A stretch of DNA of 59,496 nt from the NCBI GenBank assembly GCA_017623235.1, contig JAGAPN010000016.1, forward strand, positions 1 to 59,496. The letters are read 5' to 3'. The notes beneath the pieces were generated by a model that saw only the letters and a list, made by a program, of their open reading frames with translations, did no database searches and was not told the origin of the DNA. The stretch comes from Clostridia bacterium (lineage in GTDB: Bacteria > Bacillota > Clostridia > Oscillospirales > Acutalibacteraceae). Positions 16,512 through 25,641 of the stretch are shown here, piece by piece (positions within the stretch are counted from its first letter, which is position 1; each line of letters starts with the position of its first letter). Position numbers and translations under genes: made by a program.

Positions 16512-17144
16512 TTATACGTTCCAATTTTCGGTATCTACTATAGTGGTGGTAATGAGAACATTATCGTAAAAATAAAAATCAAGCTGATAGTTATCAAAGG
16601 TGCTGCGAAGAATGACGATGGGGTCACTCTCTACCGCTAAAAGCAGCTTCTCGGCCTCTGCCGCATTTACCGTTTCTCCCTCTTCGGCCAGCTCCATTTC
16701 TACCTCATACTTGCTGGTAACACCGGGGGTAAAGCCGAAAATCTCGCTGTCGGTGGCAATGGCAAGAACACCTGCATCCTCATTTTTGGGGATATAGTAA
16801 AAACGGGCATCGGTGGTTTCTATTACGGTGTAGCCCTTTTTCTTTTCTACGCTGTAGTAGGCAAAATTGTCCTCGGCATCGGGGTTGTGGTCGTGATGCT
16901 CGTCCTCATCTTCAAGAGAAGCCTTATAATCGTCTGCCAGCTTTTTATAGTGGTCCTTTACCTCGTCCACCTCGGCGCCCAAGCCGTATTTTATAGTATC
17001 AAGCTTACCCTCCATAGCGGAAGCTTCAATATTACCTAAAGCGGCATCATCGGAGGAGCTGTTGTCCTTATCCTTACCGCCACAACCTGCAAAGCAAAGG
17101 GTTATCATTAAAACCGAAAGTAAAAGACATATCGCTTTTTTCAT
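16512..17144 (-). CDS. Lipoprotein of unknown function
   Basis: A 210-residue secreted lipoprotein. The signal peptide ends in a lipobox (CFAGCGGK), so Cys about 20 is lipidated. After it come a Ser/Asp linker, an acidic His-rich patch (EDEHHDHNPD) and a beta-rich domain. The upstream in-frame start was rejected because the TAATG overlap with pncB and the signal sequence favour the ATG at 17144. It is the last gene of the GH2-tyrA-pncB operon. No family recognised. Confidence 0.8.
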   Translation of the reverse strand: MKKAICLLLSVLMITLCFAGCGGKDKDNSSSDDAALGNIEASAMEGKLDTIKYGLGAEVDEVKDHYKKLADDYKASLEDEDEHHDHNPDAEDNFAYYSVEKKKGYTVIETTDARFYYIPKNEDAGVLAIATDSEIFGFTPGVTSKYEVEMELAEEGETVNAAEAEKLLLAVESDPIVILRSTFDNYQLDFYFYDNVLITTTIVDTENWNV

Positions 17145-18583
17145 TACTGCTTCTCCTTTAAAAGTTTTTCTCTTAAATCCCAAAGATCCTGGGAAAGATC
17201 AACATAGTAGGCGTGGGGATTTTCAAAGCGCTTTACCTCATCCCACAGATTTTCAACGCACTGTTTTCTGTAGGCCGAAATCTCCTTAACGCTGGGAGAA
17301 TCATAAACCTGACGGCCGTTTTCCATTATCTTTATCTGAAGCTTTTTAGCGATGAAATCGGTTACCGTCTTACGCTTCCAGGTGTGAACGGGGTCGAAAA
17401 TCTCGTAGGGCTTGGTATCGTCGATTTTCTCATAATTCATACAGATAACGTCGGCTATTGCCTTGCCCGTTTCCCTATCGTAAAGACGCCAGGGAATTTT
17501 TACACCGGGCAGGGTTATTTTTGCAATATTCTCGCTTATCTTTATCTTGGGAACAACGGTACCATCGGGCATTTCAACGGCAGCCAGCTTATAAACGCCG
17601 CCGAACACCGCTTCGCTGGATGCGGTAATAAGGCGTTCGCCTACGCCGAAGGAGGAAATGCATGCGCCTTGGTTATCAAGCTCCTTAATAAGATGCTCGT
17701 CCAAGGAGTTGGAAACCACTATAGCGCAGTCCTCATAGCCTGCTTCATCCAGCTTTTTACGGATTTTCTTGGAAAGATATGCAATATCACCGCTGTCAAT
17801 TCGCACACCCTTGGGGCGGCAACCTAATGGCTTTAACACCTCATCAAAGCATTTTATGGCATTAGGCAGACCGCTTTTAAGTACGTTGAAGGTATCAATA
17901 AGCAGAGTGCAGCTGTCGGGATATTTTTCAGCATAGGTTTTAAATGCGGTATATTCATCGGGATAAAGCTGTACCCAGCTGTGGGCCATAGTGCCCGATG
18001 CGGGTACACCGAAATCCTGGGCAGTTTTGACGTTAGAGGTGCCACGAGCTCCACCAATAATGGCGGCTCTGGCGCCATAGTATGCGGCATCATAGCCGTG
18101 GGCACGACGGGCGCCGAACTCCATTACGGGACGGTCTCCTGCCATAGAACAGATTCGGTTAGCCTTGGTGGCGATAAGGGACTGGTGATTAATGGTGAGC
18201 AGTACCATAGTTTCCACCATAAAGGCCTGCATAGCGGGGCCTCGCACGGTAACGATGGGTTCCATCGGGAATATGGGGGTACCCTCGGGTACGGCCCAAA
18301 CGTCGCAAGCAAATTCAAAATCACGAAGATAGTCAATAAACTCGTCACAGAAGAGGTTTAAGGACTGTAGATACTTAATATCCTCCTCATCAAAATGAAG
18401 ATCGTTGAAATATTCAATCAACTGCTCAAGACCTGCCATAATGGCATAACCGCCCTTATCGGGTACACGGCGGAAGAACATATCAAAGTAGGTTATGGTA
18501 TCTCTCATATCACTTTGGAATATGCCGTTTGCCATTGTAAGCTCATACAGGTCCATAAGCATTGTCAGGTTAATTTTTTTCAT
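17144..18583 (-). CDS. pncB: Nicotinate phosphoribosyltransferase
   Basis: Cytosolic enzyme joining nicotinate and PRPP to nicotinate mononucleotide in NAD salvage. About 479 residues, the length of the Firmicutes type. Family landmarks are LTMANGIF, YFDMFFRRVPDKGGYAIMAGL, EFGARRAHGYDAA and GGARGTSN, RIDSGDIAYLSK and FGVGERLITAS. The start at 18583 has AAAGGAGGA 6 bases before it. It follows tyrA by 13 bases. Confidence 0.95.
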   Translation of the reverse strand: MKKINLTMLMDLYELTMANGIFQSDMRDTITYFDMFFRRVPDKGGYAIMAGLEQLIEYFNDLHFDEEDIKYLQSLNLFCDEFIDYLRDFEFACDVWAVPEGTPIFPMEPIVTVRGPAMQAFMVETMVLLTINHQSLIATKANRICSMAGDRPVMEFGARRAHGYDAAYYGARAAIIGGARGTSNVKTAQDFGVPASGTMAHSWVQLYPDEYTAFKTYAEKYPDSCTLLIDTFNVLKSGLPNAIKCFDEVLKPLGCRPKGVRIDSGDIAYLSKKIRKKLDEAGYEDCAIVVSNSLDEHLIKELDNQGACISSFGVGERLITASSEAVFGGVYKLAAVEMPDGTVVPKIKISENIAKITLPGVKIPWRLYDRETGKAIADVICMNYEKIDDTKPYEIFDPVHTWKRKTVTDFIAKKLQIKIMENGRQVYDSPSVKEISAYRKQCVENLWDEVKRFENPHAYYVDLSQDLWDLREKLLKEKQ

Positions 18584-18596
18584 AATAACTCCTCCT

Positions 18597-19466
18597 TTAG
18601 CCAAATTTATGCGGCTTTTCATCACCGTTTATGATGATGTCACGCTCCTTGAGAATACGGCCAGTTTTTATTATACCCGAAAGCCTGGAAGAATCCGAAC
18701 GGGCAACTGCATCCTTATAATCCTGCAGATTTCTGATGAGAATATCTATTTCATAAAGAAGATTTTCTTTGTTGCTTAAAAAAAGCTGTGTCCAAAGATT
18801 TTCATCCACGCTGGCAACACGGGATACGTCGTGGTAGCTGCCCGCCGAATAGCCCTTGTGGGTGGCGCTGGTGGGTGAATTCATATAAGCACCTGCCAGG
18901 ATATGGGGTATCTGGGAGGTGTAGGCTATCATTTTATCGTGTTGCTGTGGCGAGGTAATGGTGACGTCGGCACAGCCGATATCAAGAGCCATTTTTGAGA
19001 GCAGATTTACCGCCTGCTTATCGGTGGCAGGAGTTTCGGTAAATATATAGCTACGATTAAAAAACAAGTCTTCGGTGGAAAAATCATATCCGCTGCGTTC
19101 ACGTCCTGCCATAGGGTGACCGCCTACAAAACGAAGTCCCGCCTTCAAGCAGACCTCTTCGCCGAGCTTTACAATCTCTTCCTTTACACCGCAGATATCG
19201 GTGAGAATACTGTCCTCTTTAAGGAGAGGCGGTAGGGTTTCAAGCAGTTTATAGGCAACGTTGGGATTTACCGCCAGCACGGTTATATCGGCATCTATGG
19301 GAGAACTACCGTCCCATATCTCGTCAATAGCGCCGTCGGACAAGGCCTTTTCGCTTACCCCTACGGTGCGGTTATAACCGATTACCCGGTAATTTCCGGA
19401 TTTTTTCAGTGCCTTGGCTATAGAGCCTCCCATAAGGCCTAAGCCAATAATGGCTACAGTTTGCAT
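18597..19466 (-). CDS. tyrA: Prephenate dehydrogenase
   Basis: NAD-dependent oxidative decarboxylation of prephenate to 4-hydroxyphenylpyruvate in tyrosine synthesis. 289 residues. The Rossmann motif GLGLMGGS is at the N-terminus, and the family motif GGHPMAGRERSG and SPQQHDKMIAYTSQIPHILAGA follow. No chorismate mutase or ACT domain is attached. It lies 23 bases after the GH2 gene and before pncB, an unusual set of neighbours for an aromatic pathway gene. Confidence 0.95.
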   Translation of the reverse strand: MQTVAIIGLGLMGGSIAKALKKSGNYRVIGYNRTVGVSEKALSDGAIDEIWDGSSPIDADITVLAVNPNVAYKLLETLPPLLKEDSILTDICGVKEEIVKLGEEVCLKAGLRFVGGHPMAGRERSGYDFSTEDLFFNRSYIFTETPATDKQAVNLLSKMALDIGCADVTITSPQQHDKMIAYTSQIPHILAGAYMNSPTSATHKGYSAGSYHDVSRVASVDENLWTQLFLSNKENLLYEIDILIRNLQDYKDAVARSDSSRLSGIIKTGRILKERDIIINGDEKPHKFG

Positions 19467-19489
19467 AATTTACATCTCCGTTTGCTGGG

Positions 19490-21808
19490 TTATTTATTTA
19501 TCTTTATATGGGCGCCTTGGAGGCCATCAGCTGTGGCGTAAAGCTCTACAGAGGCCTGTCCTTCTGCAGGACGGATGCCTACCAGTATCTTACCCATATA
19601 CATCTTTCGATATGGCAGGGTGACGGGTGTATGGTCGATATTATCCGAGCCTGTACCCACGATAACTGCGGGGACGCCTGTAGTAAACTCCACAAAAGGC
19701 GCCGCATCGGGCACAGTGTTACCTAATTCATCTACAGCTTCACAAAGGAAGAGGGCTACGTCCCGTCCGTTAATTTCAAAGTCATTAAGCGGGGTAAGCT
19801 TTAAGCCTACAGCCTTGCCTGTGGTGGTTCGGCTGTGGGTGGCGACTACGCAGCCGTCTATATACCCCTTAACCTCAAGGCATCCGCTCTCAAAGGGCAC
19901 CTGCCAGCTGCCTCGGCCGAATTTCGGCACAGCCTGAACACCCAGGCGTTTACCGTTCAGGAAAAGTTCCAGCTGCTGACAGTTGGTATAGACGGTTACC
20001 TGAATTTCGGTCCCCTCCATACCGTTAAAATTCCAATGTGGAACTATGTGAACCATAGGCTCCTTTGTCCAGAAGGATTTAAACTGATAAAAGCCGCCCT
20101 TCTTCTGCAGGAACACATCAACAGCGCCTGAACGGGAGCAAACTGCTGGCCAGATTGCCTCTCCCCTATGCTCGAAGCCGTCCCAGATATATCCGCCGAT
20201 AACGTAGGGACGCTCCATTAGGTGGCGCCAGGTGGTTTCGTGGCAGAGGAACCAGGAGTTAACGTCTACGTCCTCATCCCTGTTACGGGCGTTGGTATTT
20301 GTGGGATAATGCCAGTCACGGGTGGTGGTGGCTGCGCCGCACTCGGAAGCAAAAAGAGGCTTTTCGGGATATGTTTCGTGGACCTTATCGTAAATGTTAA
20401 GGTTATAATTTATACCTACAATATCACAGTCATCGTAAATAGTGCAGGTGTCAGGGGTGCGGTCAACTGCGGCGGTAATAAGTCTGGTATTGTCCAGCTT
20501 TCGGATATGGTGAGCCAGGGCCTTATGTATACGGCGGCCTACATCGGTAACATGATAAGGCTCTTCGTTACCCGTTGACCAGAAGATAACCGAGGGGCGG
20601 TTGCGGTCCCGTTTAATAAGACCCTCCAGCTGCTCTATACCCTCTTTTGTGGATTCGAACCAACGGGCCTCATCCATTACCAGGAAGCCCAGCTCGTCGA
20701 AGGCATCCATATAATCGGCCGAATACTGATAATGGCTGGTACGGTAGCCGTTGGCGCCCATTTCCTTTAAAAGCTTCATTTTATAAAAGGCAATATTGCG
20801 GGGTGTCACAAGGCCCATAAGGCCGAAATCCTGGTGGCCGCACATACCCTTAATAATTGTCTTTTCCCCGTTTATAAACAGACCCTCGGCGGTGATTTCT
20901 ACCGTTCTGAAGCCTATTCGGGTGGTGTTATTATCTATTTCCTCACCGTTTATATAAAGCTTTGTAACAACGGTGTAAAGGTTGGGGGTATCGGGGCTCC
21001 AGAGCAGAGGCGACTTCACCTTAGCGGAATACTTCAGGGTGCTTTTATCCCTTGGGGATACCTCGCCCTTGCCCGAGGTCGAGGCAACAACATTACCTTC
21101 CTTATCCACAAGCTGACTGTTGGCCATAACAACCGCATCTTCATACGAGGTGTTTAAAACGGTGGTTTCAAAATCTATCTGCCAGGTATTATCATCCAAC
21201 TTTTTATAGGGGGCGTAAACACCCCAGAGGTCGATAGCCACGGGGTCGCTGATATTAAGAGTCACGTTGCGGTAGATACCGCCGCCCTGATACCACCAGC
21301 CCTCAAATTCGTCGGTGGAAACATAAACTGCCAGGATGTTTTCCTTATCAAAGTAAACGTTGTCGCTGATATCCACCTCAAAGGTGTTGTAGGCCGAAAA
21401 GTTGTGGGCCATAAGGCAACCGTTAAGATAGACGGTTGCAGCCGAGGCCACACCCTCAAAAATCAGGGTGATACGCTTGTCCGAATACTCTTCGGGCAGG
21501 GTAAAATGCGTTCTGTACCAGGCGTTACAGTAGGTAAAATATCCGTGGGCGTTGTTTTCCTGTTCCTTGTTTTCCTGGTCAATTATGAAATCGTGAGGAA
21601 GGTCTACCTTTTTCCAGCCGATGCTTCTATGCTCACATCCCGGGTAAAAGGCGTCGGGCTCGTCAAAATAGTGGTAGGCGGCAGGACCTATAAGCTTACG
21701 CTCAGTCTTGCTTTGGGTATATGTGGGACCCTTTTCATAGGGGCGGGGAATATCAATATCTCCCTTATAAAAACGCCAATCATAATTAAAATCAACGACT
21801 TCTCTCAC
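19490..21808 (-). CDS. GH2 family glycosidase (beta-galactosidase type)
   Basis: A 772-residue glycoside hydrolase with no signal peptide, so probably cytosolic. The N-terminal sugar-binding jelly roll, an immunoglobulin-like domain and the TIM barrel are in GH2 order. The acid/base Glu is in FWSTGNEEPYH (NE) and the nucleophile in LFASECGAAT. A C-terminal domain of about 190 residues continues beyond the barrel. Divergent galT fits release of galactose, but substrate specificity is inference. GTG start with GGGGAGG upstream. Confidence 0.9.
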   Translation of the reverse strand: MREVVDFNYDWRFYKGDIDIPRPYEKGPTYTQSKTERKLIGPAAYHYFDEPDAFYPGCEHRSIGWKKVDLPHDFIIDQENKEQENNAHGYFTYCNAWYRTHFTLPEEYSDKRITLIFEGVASAATVYLNGCLMAHNFSAYNTFEVDISDNVYFDKENILAVYVSTDEFEGWWYQGGGIYRNVTLNISDPVAIDLWGVYAPYKKLDDNTWQIDFETTVLNTSYEDAVVMANSQLVDKEGNVVASTSGKGEVSPRDKSTLKYSAKVKSPLLWSPDTPNLYTVVTKLYINGEEIDNNTTRIGFRTVEITAEGLFINGEKTIIKGMCGHQDFGLMGLVTPRNIAFYKMKLLKEMGANGYRTSHYQYSADYMDAFDELGFLVMDEARWFESTKEGIEQLEGLIKRDRNRPSVIFWSTGNEEPYHVTDVGRRIHKALAHHIRKLDNTRLITAAVDRTPDTCTIYDDCDIVGINYNLNIYDKVHETYPEKPLFASECGAATTTRDWHYPTNTNARNRDEDVDVNSWFLCHETTWRHLMERPYVIGGYIWDGFEHRGEAIWPAVCSRSGAVDVFLQKKGGFYQFKSFWTKEPMVHIVPHWNFNGMEGTEIQVTVYTNCQQLELFLNGKRLGVQAVPKFGRGSWQVPFESGCLEVKGYIDGCVVATHSRTTTGKAVGLKLTPLNDFEINGRDVALFLCEAVDELGNTVPDAAPFVEFTTGVPAVIVGTGSDNIDHTPVTLPYRKMYMGKILVGIRPAEGQASVELYATADGLQGAHIKINK

Positions 21809-21841
21809 AATAGGACCTCCCCACGGGATAGAATTATTTAT

Positions 21842-21870
21842 ATTATAAACCGCTTTGTCTCTCTTTACAA
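21842..21870 (-). promoter_or_regulatory. Promoter of the GH2-tyrA-pncB operon
   Basis: Minus strand TTGTAA (21865-21870), 17-bp spacer, TATAAT (21842-21847), about 34 bases before the GTG. Confidence 0.75.
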
Positions 21871-21902
21871 GATTATTTTACCATATTCTTTAAAATAATC
21901 GG

Positions 21903-21931
21903 TTGACTAAAGAAAAATGTAGATATATAAT
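21903..21931 (+). promoter_or_regulatory. galT promoter with palindrome over -10
   Basis: TTGACT (21903-21908), 17-bp spacer, TATAAT (21926-21931). The palindrome AGATATATAATATCT (21921-21935) is centred on the -10 and could be an operator. Confidence 0.8.
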
Positions 21932-21961
21932 ATCTATATCTTTATTTTTGAGGAGATTATA

Positions 21962-23449
21962 ATGATAAACACATACATAGCACAACTTGTAAATTACGGA
22001 GTTAAAAACAGTCTTATTGAGGAAGAGGACAGGATATATATAACCAACCGTCTGATAGAGGCGTTAGAGTTGGATGACTACCTTCAGCCCGAAAATGTAC
22101 CTGAGGCCGAGCTTGAGGATATTTTAAAGGGTCTGCTGGACTATGCCGCCCACAAAGGCATTATTGAGGACAGCACCACCTATCGTGACCTTTTTGATAC
22201 CAAGCTTATGGGTATTCTCACCCCCCGCCCCAGCCAGGTCAGAAGGACCTTTGAGTTTCTTTATAATGAGGACCCCGTTAAGGCCACCGACTGGTATTAT
22301 AAACTTAGCTGTGATACCGATTACATTCGTCGCTACCGCATAGTGAAGGATATGAAATGGGTAACCACCACCGAATACGGCGACCTCGATATTACGGTAA
22401 ATCTTTCCAAGCCCGAAAAAGACCCCAAGGCTATTGCGGCTGCCAAGAATATGCCCCAAGCAGGCTACCCCAAGTGCCAGCTTTGTAAGGAAAATGAGGG
22501 CTACGCAGGCAGGGTTAACCATCCCGCAAGACAAAATCACAGAATTATTCCCGTTAGGGTAAACGGCAAGCCCTGGATGATGCAGTTCTCCCCTTACGTT
22601 TATTATAACGAACATTGCATAGTCTTTAACAGCGAGCATTCTCCCATGGCTATAAACCACGATACCTTCAGAAAGCTTTTAAGCTTTGTAGAAAGCTTTC
22701 CCCACTACTTTGTAGGCTCCAACGCCGACCTGCCCATTGTCGGCGGCTCAATACTTACCCACGACCATTTCCAGGGCGGACACTACACCTTTGCAATGGC
22801 CAAGGCGGAGATTGAAACTCCCCTTTCCTTTGACGGCTTTGAGGACCTTGAGACAGGCATTGTAAAGTGGCCCATGTCGGTAATTCGTCTGAGGGGTGAA
22901 AGCACCGAGAGGCTTTGTCAGCTGGCTGATAAGATTCTTGACGCCTGGAGAGGCTACACCGATGAAGCCGCCTTTATCTTTGCCGAAACCGAGGGTGAGC
23001 CCCACAACACAATAACACCTATTGCCCGCAAGAACGGTGACAAGTTTGAGCTTGACCTGGTGCTTAGAAATAACATCACCACAGAGGAGCATCCTATGGG
23101 TGTATATCATCCTCACTCCGAGCTTCATCATATTAAAAAGGAAAACATAGGCCTTATTGAGGTTATGGGTCTGGCTGTACTACCTGCCCGACTTAAGAAT
23201 GAGCTGGCCGTGCTGGGCGAAGCTATAGTAAAGGGTGAAGACCTGAAGGCTAATCCTATAACCGCATCCCACGCCGATTGGGTAGATGAATTTAAGAACA
23301 ATTATACTATTACTGCCGACAACGTTGACGACATTTTAAAGGCAGAGGTAGGAAAGGTTTTTGCAAAGGTGCTTGAGCACGCAGGCGTTTATAAGAGAAA
23401 CGCTGAGGGCAAGGCCGCCTTCCTTAAATTCTGCGACTCGGTAAAGTAA
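21962..23449 (+). CDS. galT: UDP-glucose--hexose-1-phosphate uridylyltransferase, class II
   Basis: Leloir pathway enzyme that exchanges UDP between glucose-1-phosphate and galactose-1-phosphate. The 495-residue length and the start (MINTYIAQLVNYGVKNSLI) are those of the Firmicutes class II GalT. The active site reads GGSILTHDHFQGGHY. No galK or galE is in the window. GAGGAG precedes the ATG. Next gene begins 1 base after the stop. Confidence 0.95.
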   Translation: MINTYIAQLVNYGVKNSLIEEEDRIYITNRLIEALELDDYLQPENVPEAELEDILKGLLDYAAHKGIIEDSTTYRDLFDTKLMGILTPRPSQVRRTFEFLYNEDPVKATDWYYKLSCDTDYIRRYRIVKDMKWVTTTEYGDLDITVNLSKPEKDPKAIAAAKNMPQAGYPKCQLCKENEGYAGRVNHPARQNHRIIPVRVNGKPWMMQFSPYVYYNEHCIVFNSEHSPMAINHDTFRKLLSFVESFPHYFVGSNADLPIVGGSILTHDHFQGGHYTFAMAKAEIETPLSFDGFEDLETGIVKWPMSVIRLRGESTERLCQLADKILDAWRGYTDEAAFIFAETEGEPHNTITPIARKNGDKFELDLVLRNNITTEEHPMGVYHPHSELHHIKKENIGLIEVMGLAVLPARLKNELAVLGEAIVKGEDLKANPITASHADWVDEFKNNYTITADNVDDILKAEVGKVFAKVLEHAGVYKRNAEGKAAFLKFCDSVK

Positions 23450-23450
23450 T

Positions 23451-24386
23451 ATGACCCAGTTTTTTATAAATTTTTCCACCGTATTTGTTCAAGTGCTGAT
23501 ACTGTTTATCTTTATCGCTTGCGGCTTTGCGGGAGCAAAAAAGAAGTTTATTACCACCGAAGGTTCAAAGGTAATCTCAGACGTTATCCTGTATTTCGTA
23601 ACCCCCTGCGTTATAATAGACTCCTTGGCTATTGAGTTTGACAAATCAAAATTTATCGGCCTTATCACCTGCTTCGGTGCATTTATGCTGGTGCAGATAT
23701 TTACGGCCTGTCTGGTGCATCTGTTATTCAGAGGAGATGATAAGAAAACTCTCCGAGTTCTGCGATACGCAACGGTCTTTTCCAACGTGGGATATATGGG
23801 TCTGCCTCTGCAGAAGGCGGTGCTGGGTGACGAGGGTGTTTTCTACGGCTCGGTTTGTGTAGCGGCCTTTAACGTTTTTGTATGGACCTACGGAATCGTT
23901 TGTATGAGCGGCGACCGCAAAAAGATGTCACCCAAGGGATTACTTTTTAATCCCGGCATTATTGCCACTACCGTAGGCTTGATACTATTCATATTCTCCA
24001 TAAAACTGCCAATGCCTGTTGCCTCTGCAATAGAAGGTATGGCCGCCCTTAATACTCCCCTGGCTATGATGGTTATCGGCTTTAATCTGGCAGGCAGCGG
24101 AATCATTGCAGCGCTGAAAAACAAAAACGTCTATTTTGTTACCGCCCTGCGACTTATTATAATACCGCTGATTTCCCTTCTGACGCTTTACCTGTGCGGT
24201 ATAAGAGGTACACTACTTATATCCCTTATAATTGCTTGTAGCGCTCCCTCGGCGGCAGTAACTACCGTTTTTTCGGTCAAATACGGCAACAACGTAGAGC
24301 TTTCGGTAAATCTGGTAGCTCTGACCACCCTGCTTTCCATTATAACTATGTCAGCCATAGTTGCCCTGGCTCAATTGTTTCAGTAA
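23451..24386 (+). CDS. AEC family transporter
   Basis: A 311-residue membrane protein with about ten helices and the auxin efflux carrier family pattern (ITTEGSKVISDVILYFVTPCVIIDSLA; FNPGIIATTVGL; ACSAPSAAVTTVFSVKYGNN). Bacterial AEC proteins carry organic acids such as malate; the substrate is not known here. It is co-transcribed with galT. Confidence 0.88.
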   Translation: MTQFFINFSTVFVQVLILFIFIACGFAGAKKKFITTEGSKVISDVILYFVTPCVIIDSLAIEFDKSKFIGLITCFGAFMLVQIFTACLVHLLFRGDDKKTLRVLRYATVFSNVGYMGLPLQKAVLGDEGVFYGSVCVAAFNVFVWTYGIVCMSGDRKKMSPKGLLFNPGIIATTVGLILFIFSIKLPMPVASAIEGMAALNTPLAMMVIGFNLAGSGIIAALKNKNVYFVTALRLIIIPLISLLTLYLCGIRGTLLISLIIACSAPSAAVTTVFSVKYGNNVELSVNLVALTTLLSIITMSAIVALAQLFQ

Positions 24387-24390
24387 AATA

Positions 24391-24424
24391 AAAAGCCCTC
24401 TGTGCATCAGCACAGAGGGCTTTT
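24391..24424. terminator. Bidirectional terminator
   Basis: GCCCTCTGTGC / GCACAGAGGGC (24395-24405 with 24410-24420), loop ATCA, A-run before and T-run after. Ends both the galT operon and the rplJL operon. Confidence 0.95.
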
Positions 24425-24442
24425 ATTTGCATTAAGCGTTAA

Positions 24443-24823
24443 TTACTTAAGCTCAACAGTAGCGCCAACCTCGGTAAGCTTAGCCTTCATAGCTTCAGCC
24501 TCGTCCTTAGCAACAGCTTCCTTCAGGGTCTTGGGAGCGCCGTCAACGAGAGCCTTAGCCTCAGCAAGGCCAAGACCGGTGATCTCACGAACAGCCTTGA
24601 TAACCTTGATCTTCTCAGCGCCAGCGGCTGCGAGAATTACGTCAAACTCGGTCTTCTCCTCAGCTGCAGCAGCACCAGCGCCAGCAACGGGGCCAGCAAC
24701 TGCAACTGCAGCGGCAGCGGATACGCCGAATTCCTCTTCTACTGCTTTAACGAGCTCAGAAAGCTCAAGAACGGTAAGAACCTTAAGTTCTTCAATGATA
24801 GCTGTAATCTTTTCAGATGCCAT
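24443..24823 (-). CDS. rplL: 50S ribosomal protein L7/L12
   Basis: Stalk protein that recruits translation factors. 126 residues. The N-terminal dimerisation part ([36 protein letters not shown]), Ala/Gly hinge and C-terminal domain ([42 protein letters not shown] type) are typical. The ATG at 24823 has GGAGG upstream; the in-frame TTG is inside the ribosome binding site region. Confidence 0.97.
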   Translation of the reverse strand: MASEKITAIIEELKVLTVLELSELVKAVEEEFGVSAAAAVAVAGPVAGAGAAAAEEKTEFDVILAAAGAEKIKVIKAVREITGLGLAEAKALVDGAPKTLKEAVAKDEAEAMKAKLTEVGATVELK

Positions 24824-24860
24824 TTTAGTTTCCTCCAAATAAATTTTATAGTTTTTTTAA

Positions 24861-25379
24861 TTATTCTGCTGCGGCTTGCGCATCATCACCGTTTTTATCA
24901 ACGATGGCCTGTACGGCACGTGCGAATGCTGCGATAGGTGCCTGGAAAGCACCAAGTACGGTTGCCAGAAGAACATCTCTGGTGGGGAGCTTTGCAAGAT
25001 CTTCAACGGTTTCAACGGAAATTGCCTTTCCATCGAGGTAACCTGCCTTAATCTTGAAATTATCGTGTGCGTCAGCAAACTTCTTAAGAATTCTTGCTGC
25101 TGCAGTGTGGTCCTCCTTAGAGATTGCGATAGCGGTAGTTCCTTCGAGTACCTCACTCATACCCTCAAGCTCGGTGCCTGCGATAGCACGCTTTAAAAGG
25201 GTGTTTTTGATAACGGTGTACTCAATACCGGCCTCACGAAGTTCCTTACGGAGAACGGTGTCGTCTGCAACGGAAGTTCCGGAATAGTCAACGATAACGC
25301 CGGCTACAGAATCGGAAATTTTTGCAGCGATGGCAGCAACGGCTGCCTGTTTTGCTTCGAGAACCTTTGCGTTAGGCAT
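24861..25379 (-). CDS. rplJ: 50S ribosomal protein L10
   Basis: Base of the L7/L12 stalk, bound to 23S rRNA. 172 residues, starting MPNAKVLEAKQAAVAAIAAK; the family core NTLLKRAIAGTELE is present. GGAGGTGA lies before the ATG at 25379. It is controlled by the L10 leader upstream. A frame open 30 codons further upstream runs through the attenuator and was rejected. Confidence 0.97.
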   Translation of the reverse strand: MPNAKVLEAKQAAVAAIAAKISDSVAGVIVDYSGTSVADDTVLRKELREAGIEYTVIKNTLLKRAIAGTELEGMSEVLEGTTAIAISKEDHTAAARILKKFADAHDNFKIKAGYLDGKAISVETVEDLAKLPTRDVLLATVLGAFQAPIAAFARAVQAIVDKNGDDAQAAAE

Positions 25380-25400
25380 TATTTCACCTCCAAATTGTGA

Positions 25401-25523
25401 ATAAAAAAACCTGTCCTCCAAAGACGGTGAGGACAGGCAGAATAATACTTTACAAAAAGCTATTCGCATTACCTCGGTAGGCGGTAAACCTTATCGCAAA
25501 AGCGACCTACTGTCTTTGGATGC
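25401..25523 (-). ncRNA. L10 leader RNA (r-protein autoregulation)
   Basis: The leader ahead of rplJ holds the features of the Firmicutes L10 leader: CCAAAGACAGTAGG at the 5' end, CCTACCGAGGT in the middle, AATAGCTTTTTGTAAAG-like sequence and a closing terminator. L10(L12)4 binding is known to promote termination. The assigned span runs from the predicted start site to the end of the U-run. Confidence 0.85.
25402..25437 (-). terminator. Attenuator of the L10 leader
   Basis: CCTGTCCTC / GAGGACAGG stem (25410-25418 with 25429-25437) followed on the minus strand by a run of seven T. GTCTTTGG in its loop region (25418-25425) can pair instead with CCAAAGAC at 25512-25519. Confidence 0.88.
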
Positions 25524-25529
25524 TTAAAG

Positions 25530-25558
25530 ATGATAACACAGAAAACCTGTGTTGTCAA
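25530..25558 (-). promoter_or_regulatory. rplJL promoter with palindromic spacer
   Basis: Minus strand TTGACA (25553-25558), 17-bp spacer, TATCAT (25530-25535). The spacer itself is ACACAG-N5-CTGTGT (25536-25552), a perfect inverted repeat. Confidence 0.85.
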
Positions 25559-25560
25559 GA

Positions 25561-25586
25561 AAAACTTAAAGAAATTTAAGTTTTTT
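25561..25586 (-). terminator. AT-rich hairpin, probable weak terminator of rplKA
   Basis: AAAACTTAAA / TTTAAGTTTT (25561-25570 with 25575-25584), loop GAAA. A second inverted repeat ACTAAATT-C-AATTTAGT lies at 25590-25606. Both are AT-only, so strength is doubtful. Confidence 0.45.
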
Positions 25587-25641
25587 GAAACTAAATTCAA
25601 TTTAGTTCAATTTTGAGAAAATTTCTTTTAAGACGCGAAGC

